From NCBI RefSeq assembly GCF_024166365.1, contig NC_064824.1:126359608-126423607 (forward strand): DNA of 64,000 bases, in the 5' to 3' direction. The first letter of the stretch is position 1, and each line of letters starts with the position of its first letter. This document shows positions 58,534-64,000 of the stretch, piece after piece. The notes beneath the pieces were generated by a model. The model was not told where the DNA came from, ran no database searches, and saw only the letters and a program-made list of their open reading frames with translations. The translations under genes were made by a program, and so were the position numbers. The DNA comes from Elephas maximus indicus (taxonomy: Eukaryota; Chordata; Mammalia; Proboscidea; Elephantidae).

Positions 58534-60729
58534 AGTACTACTGAAGATGAGGAATGAAGTAGGAAGACTTGCACTACCCGACCTCGGAAACTACTATATA
58601 GCTATAGTATTCAGAACAGATTGGTACTGGTATGAACACAGATATATTGGCCATTTGGAACAGGATTGAGAACCCAGATGTAAATCCATCCACCTATGGT
58701 CAACTGATCTTCGACAAGAGCCCAAAGTCCATCAAATGGGGAAAAGACAGTCTTTTTAACAAATGGTGCTGGCAAAACTGGATGTCCATCTGCAAAAAAA
58801 TGAAACAGGATCTTTACCTCACACAATACGCACACACAAAAAAAATTCAGAATGGATCACTGACATATATAAAGCCAAAAACTACAAAGTTCAGAGAAGA
58901 AAAAATAAAATCAACACTAGACGACCTAATACATGGCATTAATAGGATACAAACCATAACCAACAACACATAAATTCCAGAATACAAGCTAGATTACTGG
59001 GGTCTTCTAAAAACTAAAAACTTAATGCTCATCAAAAGACTTCACCAAAAGAGTAAAAAAGAACCTATAGATTGGGAAACAGTTTTTGGCTGTTACAAAT
59101 CGAAGGTCTAATCTCTAAAATATACAAGAAAATCCAACAACTCTACAAAAAATAAAAAAGACAATCCAATTCAAAAATAGGCAAAGAAATTGAACAGACA
59201 TTTCACAAAAAAAGACATTTAAGGTGCCAACAGACATATGAGGAAATGCTCGTGATCACTAGCCAGTAGAGAAATGCAAATCAAAACACATTGAGAAACC
59301 ATCTCATCCCAACATTACTGGCACAAACCAAAAGAACCAGGAAATAACAAATGTTGGAAAGGCTGCAGGGAGATCAAAACTCTTATGCACTGATGGTGGG
59401 AAAGCAAAATGATACAACCATTTTGCAAAACTATATGGCGCTTCCTTAGACAGGTACAAACAGAAATACCATATGATCCAGCAATCTCACTCCTAGCATA
59501 AAAAAATCCTAGAAAAATAAGAGTCATCACACAAGTAGGCAGATGCACACCCATGTTCATTGCAGTATTGTGATCACAATAGTAAAAACATGGAAACAAC
59601 TTAGACACCGATCAACAGAGGAATGGATAAATAAACTATGGTACATACACACAATGGAGTCTTATGCAATGACAAAGAACAATGATGAATTTGTGAATCA
59701 TCTTATAACATGGATGAATCTGTAGGGCTCTATGCTGAGTGAAATAAATTAATCACAAATATTGTAGAAGACCACTGCTGTAAAAACTCATGAAAATTTT
59801 ACACACAAAAAGAAACAATCATTGATGGTTATGAGGGAGTGGAGGGGTGGGAATGGAAAAACATTAAATAGACAATAGATGAGTGGTAATTTTGGTGAAG
59901 GGTAAGACAGTACAAGATAATGGGGAAGCCAGAAAAACTTGTACAAGACAAGGTCATGGAATCTCCATAGACATATCAAAACTCCCTGAGGGATCTAATT
60001 GCCCAACTGAGGGCTGTGGGGACCAGGGTCTCAGGAAACATCCAGCTTAATTGTCATAACAGAGTTTATAAAGAAAATGTTCCACATTCTACTTTGTGAG
60101 TAGCATCTGGGGCCTTAAATCCTGTAAGCAGCCATCCAAGATACTTCACTGGTATTACCCCTTCATGAATAAGGGGGAATGAAGAAAAGTAAAGATATAA
60201 GGGAAATATTAGTCCAAAGGACTAATGGACCACATCTGCCATGGTCTCCACCAGACTAAGTCCAGTACAAATATCTGGTGCCCAGCTACCACCACTGAGT
60301 ACTCTGACTGGGATCACAATAAAGGGTCTGGGACAGAGCTGGCAAAAAATGTAAAACAAAATTCTAGCTCACAAAAAAGACCAAACTTACTGTCCTATAG
60401 AGACTGGAGAAACTTCAAGAGTATGGCCCCTGGACATCTTTTTAGCTCAGAAATGAAATCACTCCTGAGGTTCACCCTTCAGCCAAAGATTAGACAGGTC
60501 CATAAAATGAAATGAGGCTAAAGGGGCACAACAGCCCAGGGGTAAGGATGAGAAGGCAGGAAGGGATAGGAAAGCCCATAAAAGGGAACCCAAGGTGGAG
60601 AAGGGAGAGTGTTGACATGTTATGGAGCTGGTAACCAATGTCTCATAAAACAATACATGTACTAACTGTTTAATGAGAAAACAGTTTGTTCTGTAAACCT
60701 TCATCTAAAGTACAAAAAAAAAGAAAGTA

Positions 60730-61030
60730 TAGGTAAGTTTTGTCATTTAAAAATGTTTTCATTAACTTTTTTGGAAAAAGCTAAATCATGAATTCTTTCA
60801 GTTAAATCAAAAGCTATGACTTATCACATCATTTGTACCAATTAAGAAGCTTTCACCTATCATATAGCTGCAAATATGGATACCAACTACCAACGGTATG
60901 TAGCATAGGAATCTCTCATGGACCCTATCATATGGCGAGGAAGATATACTCAAGTTTAGTTGCATGATGCTATGTTATTGGACCATGCTTGGTTAAGTAA
61001 TCACTAACTTACAGATGTTTGTGCTATTTT
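60730..61030. other. Intron, nothing recognised
   Basis: No exon or repeat supported; followed by a CA run. Confidence 0.45.
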
Positions 61031-61033
61031 ATA

Positions 61034-61056
61034 CACACACACACACACACACACAT
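61034..61056. repeat. (CA)n microsatellite
   Basis: About eleven CA units, continuing into TATATACACATAATA. Confidence 0.95.
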
Positions 61057-61114
61057 ATATACACATAATATACATAATACATACGGAAGTATTTATACAT
61101 ATATGTGCCATGAA

Positions 61115-61322
61115 AACCAAACCCGTTACCACCATGTTGATTCCAACTCATGGTGACCTCATATGCGTCAAAGTAGAACTGTGCTCCATAGGGTTCTCAA
61201 TGACTGATTTTTCAGTAGTAGATTGCCAGACTTTGCTTCCAAGGTGCCTCTGCATGGACTTGAATATCTGACCTTTTGATTATCAGTCCAGACTGTTAGC
61301 CATTTTTGCCACCCAGTGTCTC
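61115..61322 (-). mobile_element. AfroSINE, antisense, beside the active-site exon
   Basis: AAACCAAACCCGTTACCACC, GTAGAACTGTGCTCCATAGG, GCTTCCAAGGTGCCTCTGCA and TGCCACCCAGTGTCTCC are the complement of the long form. In the transcript it is in sense orientation and begins about 20 nt after the exon's splice donor. Confidence 0.88.
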
Positions 61323-61342
61323 CCATATATAAATGGACTTAC

Positions 61343-61575
61343 CATAAAAATTAGCTTTTGCTTTGATCGGTGCACTGCTGCCCACTGCTGCAGCAAACAA
61401 TTCAGGGTGTTTTATTCTTGACCACGCTGCAAGGGAGCCAGCATAAGAGCACCCAAATGCAACCCACTTATTTTCAGTGAGTCCCATTTTTTCTGCTATT
61501 TGAGTTCGGAAGTTCGCAATGTCAGCCAAGGCTTGCCTGCTGCTGAGGTAATGGAGGCTGGGAGTACTCAGATCT
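61343..61575 (-). CDS. S28 peptidase exon with the catalytic serine
   Basis: Encodes about 77 residues from DLSTPSLHYLSSRQALADI through NFRTQIAEKMGL and the nucleophile elbow GCSYAGSLAAW to SSAPIKAKANFY. The DLST..YLSS.QALAD block and G-x-S-Y-x-G motif are diagnostic of family S28; Ser in GCSYAG is the nucleophile. The residue before Ser is Cys, where family members I know have Gly (GGSY). Acceptor is TGTAG at 61576-61580, donor GTAAGT at 61337-61342. The first base completes a codon from an upstream exon outside the window; the last base G joins AG of the next exon to make Glu. An antisense AfroSINE ends only about 20 bp past the donor. Upstream exons were looked for up to 64000, but that stretch is RTE and L1 sequence. 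Confidence 0.9.
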
Positions 61576-61849
61576 CTACAATTAAAGCATAAAAACACTC
61601 TGTGACTACAAAGCAGAGACCGTGTGGCTTAACATCAGCTTTAGTATAAAGTAAAAATGAATATTATAAAAAGATGTTGAATATTTATATCAGGTCCAAC
61701 TTGAAATTTCAGTTAGCATAATTTGGTTGACAGTGACAAAGAAATGCAGGAACTAGCAGTAATTGCTATCATTTGTGTCATTTTAGTTATTTCATTTCTT
61801 CTTGTTGCCACTCTGAAGGAGCTTCAAATGCTTGTCACTACCCGTATCA

Positions 61850-61919
61850 TTTTTAACTTTTGCATTCCAATCACCAGTAATTATCAATGCTGCCTGATTG
61901 CACGTTTGATCACTTTTGG
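61850..61919 (-). mobile_element. RTE copy 9, short inverted 5' segment
   Basis: The minus strand encodes NQAALIITGDWNAKV, the RTE endonuclease block. It is reversed relative to the RTE sequence that starts at 61919 and ends at the same element position where that sequence begins (GGAATG.AAAGTT). Confidence 0.75.
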
Positions 61920-62757
61920 AATGTGAAAGTTGGAAGCAAAGCTGAAGGATCTGTAGTTGGAAAATGTGACCTTGGTAATAGAAACAAAGCTTGAGATTGC
62001 ATAATGGGATTTTACTAGACCAATTACAAACACCTGTTTCCACCAACATATATGGTCACTATACACATGGACCATGCCAAATGGAATACACAGGAATCAA
62101 ATCAACTACATCTGTGGAAAGAGACAATGGGAAAACTCAATATCATCAGTCAGAACAAGGCCAGGAGCTGACGGCCAATCAAACCATGAATTGCTCATAT
62201 ACAAGTTCAATTTGAAACTGAGGGAAATGAGAACAAGTCCTTCAAAGCCAAAGTGCAACCATGAGTATATCTCACCTGAATTGAGAGACCATCTCAGGGA
62301 TAGAGTTCACAGGCTGAACACTAATGACCAAAGACCAGACAAGTTAAGGAATGAAACTAGAGACATCATACATAAAGAAAGCAAGAGGTAATTAGAAAGA
62401 AAACAAAGAAAAGACCAAAATTGATGTCAGAAGAGATTCTGAAATCTGTTCTTGAATGTCGAGTAGCTAAGGCAAAGGGAAGAAATCATGAAATAAAAGA
62501 GCTGAAGAGAACATTTCAAAATGCTTGAGAAGACAAAGTAATATAATGACATGTGGAAAAACCTGGAGGTAGAAAATAAAAAGAAAGAACACAGCATTTC
62601 TCAAGCTGAAAGAAGTGGTGAAAAAATTCAAACCTCAGAGTTACAATACTTAAGAATTCTACAGGTAAAATATTGAATGACGCAGGAAACATCAAAAGAA
62701 GATGGAAGGAATACACAGAGTCAGTATATCAAAAAGAATTGGTCAACATTCAACCAT
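61919..62757 (+). mobile_element. RTE copy 9, plus-strand part
   Basis: GAATGTGAAAGTTGGAAGCA start, then the HTWTMPNGIHRNQINYICGK-like block (62060-62130), CGKRQWENSISSVRTRPGAD, the thumb/linker and KRRWKEYTESVYQKELVNIQ-like end at 62757, where L1 sequence replaces it. Confidence 0.88.
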
Positions 62758-63395
62758 AGACACATACAAACTCCCTGAGGGACCGAATTGCTGGGCTGAA
62801 TGCTGTGGGGATCACAGTCTCCAGTAACATCTAGCTCGATTGACATAACATAGTTTATAAAGAAAATATACTACAGTCTACTTTGGTGTGCAGCCTTACA
62901 GGTCTTAAAAGCTTGTGAGTGCCCATCTAGGATGCTCCACCGGTCCCCCCTCCCCCTTCAGGAGCAAGGAATAATGAAGAAAACTAAAGACACAAGGGAA
63001 ATATTAATCCAAAGAACTAATGGACCACATCTACCATGGCTTCCACCAGAATGAGTCCAGTAAAACTGGATGTTTATTGGATACCACCACTGACTGCTCT
63101 GACAAAGATCAAAATAGAGGGTCCCAGACAGAGTTGGAAAAAAATGTAGAACAAAATTCTAACTCAAAAAGAAAGACCAGACTTGCTGGCCTGACACAGA
63201 ATGGAGAAACCCTGAGAGTATGACCACCAGATACCTTCTCAGCTCAGTAATGAAGTCATTCATGAGGTTCACCATTCCACCAAAGATTGGACAGGATCAT
63301 AAAACAAAATGAGACTAAAGGAGCACAGCAGCCCAGGAGAAAGGACTAGAAGGCATAAGGGAACAGGAAAGCTGGTAATAGTGGAAAAAAAAAAA
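62757..63395 (+). mobile_element. Older L1 3'UTR fragment ending in an A run
   Basis: ACACATACAAACTCCCTGAG, ATCTAGCTCGATTGACATAA, CTAATGGACCACATCTACCA and AAGCTGGTAATAGTGG, then A14. It lacks the last 110 bp of the 3'UTR (no AATAAA end), unlike 15240-15350. Confidence 0.8.
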
Positions 63396-63399
63396 AAAG

Positions 63400-64000
63400 A
63401 ATTCAAAGGACTCAAGAAAACGAAGTAAAGTGTTATAATGATATTCGCACAGCCCTGGATATAGAAAACCAAAAGGAAAGAACAAACTCAGCATTTCTCA
63501 AGACGACAGAAATGAAAAAAAATTGAAGCCTTGAGTTGGTGTATTGAAGGTTTCTAAGAGGAAAATATTAAACAACACAGGAAGCATCAAAAAATGTAAG
63601 GAAAACATGGAGTCAGTATACCAAATAGAACTGGTCAACTTTCTACCATTTCAGAATGTAGCATATGATCAGGAGCTGATGGTACTGAGGAAGAGGATCA
63701 TGCTGCACTAAAGATATTTGTGTAAAATAAGTCTCCAGGAATTGAAAGAACACCAATTGGGATATTTCAACAAACGGATGCAGTGCTGGGGAGCTCAATT
63801 GTCTATCCCAAGAAATTTGGAAGATAGCTGCCTGGTCAACGGACTGGAAGTGATCCATATTTACACCTATTTCCAAGAAAGGTAATCCAACTGAATGCGG
63901 AAATTGTCAAACAATATCACTGGTATCACAAGCAAGTAAAACTTTGCTGAAGATCATTCAAAAGTGGCTGCAGCAGTATTTCAATAGAGAACTGCTGGAA
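63400..64000 (+). mobile_element. RTE copy 10, continues past the window edge
   Basis: TTCAAAGGACTCAAGAAAAC, GGAAGCATCAAAAAATGTAA, TAGCATATGATCAGGAGCTG, CCAGGAATTGAAAGAACACC and GAACTGCTGGAA at the edge: RTE linker to the start of the RT domain. The first 250 bp repeat element positions already present at 62510-62757. Confidence 0.88.

Larger units (their letters stand above)
51630..60720 (+). mobile_element. Near-full-length older L1 with two nested L1 insertions
   Basis: In order: 5'UTR (to about 53280), a decayed ORF1-like region (53290-54450), ORF2 endonuclease start near 54568 (NSHLPICMLNVNELNTPIKR), RT region 55400-56810, ORF2 C-terminus 58451-59780, and a 3'UTR of about 900 bp ending near 60715. 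Insertions at 56056-56155 and 56836-58440 interrupt it. Without them it is about 7.4 kb. RT box reads FVNDM, so a catalytic Asp has become Asn. It fills most of an S28 intron, on the strand opposite to the gene. Confidence 0.85.
16131..61575 (-). other. Gene span: S28 serine carboxypeptidase (PRSS16-like), 3' seven coding exons
   Basis: Seven minus-strand exons join into one uninterrupted frame. Each has an AG acceptor and GT donor (the last ends at TAG), and codons split across introns rejoin sensibly: G|AG gives Glu, AG|G gives Arg, phase 0 gives Lys|Gly, G|AC gives Asp, AG|T gives Ser, G|GT gives Gly. Total coding length here is 1093 bp, 363 complete codons. S28 enzymes remove residues after proline or similar sites from peptides and act in lysosomal, endosomal or secreted compartments; PRSS16 is the thymic member. 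Ser, Asp and His of the triad are all visible. Family length is about 500 residues, so roughly 130-150 N-terminal residues including the signal peptide are outside the window. Introns are 10.6, 14.3, 7.6, 1.2, 2.0 and 8.6 kb, swollen by retrotransposons. From memory of the family, the sequence is clearly diverged from PRSS16 itself and may be a paralogue, so I give no symbol. Frame integrity argues against a pseudogene. Confidence 0.85.

Noticed and set aside
61723..61926. 67-codon plus-strand frame with a hydrophobic segment
   Set aside because: It runs across the junction of target DNA and the inverted RTE segment, so it is accidental.
61600..64000. Further upstream S28 exons (N-terminal domain)
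   Set aside because: This stretch is RTE and L1 sequence with no family-like exon; the N-terminal exons must be beyond the edge.

Overview
This window is nuclear DNA from a placental mammal, most likely a paenungulate afrotherian (elephant, or a close relative such as manatee or hyrax). The evidence is the repeat content. There are many copies of a tRNA-derived SINE of the AfroSINE type (head GCCCTGGTGGCGTAGTGG-like, tail CTATGAGTCAGAATCGACTC-like), several RTE-clade LINEs, and L1 elements with a 3'UTR of about 1 kb. No bacterial, plasmid or viral replicon is present. Almost every long open frame is a fragment of a retrotransposon or a translated microsatellite.

The one host gene I can support lies on the minus strand. 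Seven coding exons (61575-61343, 50733-50598, 36249-36135, 28486-28288, 27098-27008, 25025-24817, 16240-16131) join with matching splice phases into one frame of 363 codons and end at a TAG. The product is the C-terminal three quarters of a family S28 serine carboxypeptidase related to PRSS16 (thymus-specific serine protease). All three catalytic positions are visible: Ser in GCSYAG, Asp in FDPWH, His in VHCADM. The exons for the signal peptide and N-terminus lie beyond the right edge.

Layout. 1-16.1 kb is downstream of the gene: a 3' L1, tandem L1 3' ends, a MER5A-like piece, an L1/RTE chimera, a MaLR-like LTR, a GATA microsatellite, and two full-length minus-strand RTE copies with target-site duplications. 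16.1-28.5 kb holds the four 3' exons, AfroSINEs, RTE fragments and a 530-bp polypurine tract close to a splice donor. 28.5-36.2 kb is intron with MIR, LTR and AfroSINE copies. 36.2-50.6 kb is a large intron with an L1-interrupted AfroSINE, an RTE copy whose 5' part is inverted, and a second long RTE copy. 50.7-61.3 kb is an intron almost filled by one near-full-length old L1 carrying a younger L1 and a tiny L1 3' end nested inside it. 61.3-64 kb holds the active-site exon and further RTE/L1 pieces.

The scientific interest is in the S28 gene and in the insertion history (nesting, inversion, tail sharing). I see no sign of a new multi-gene system.
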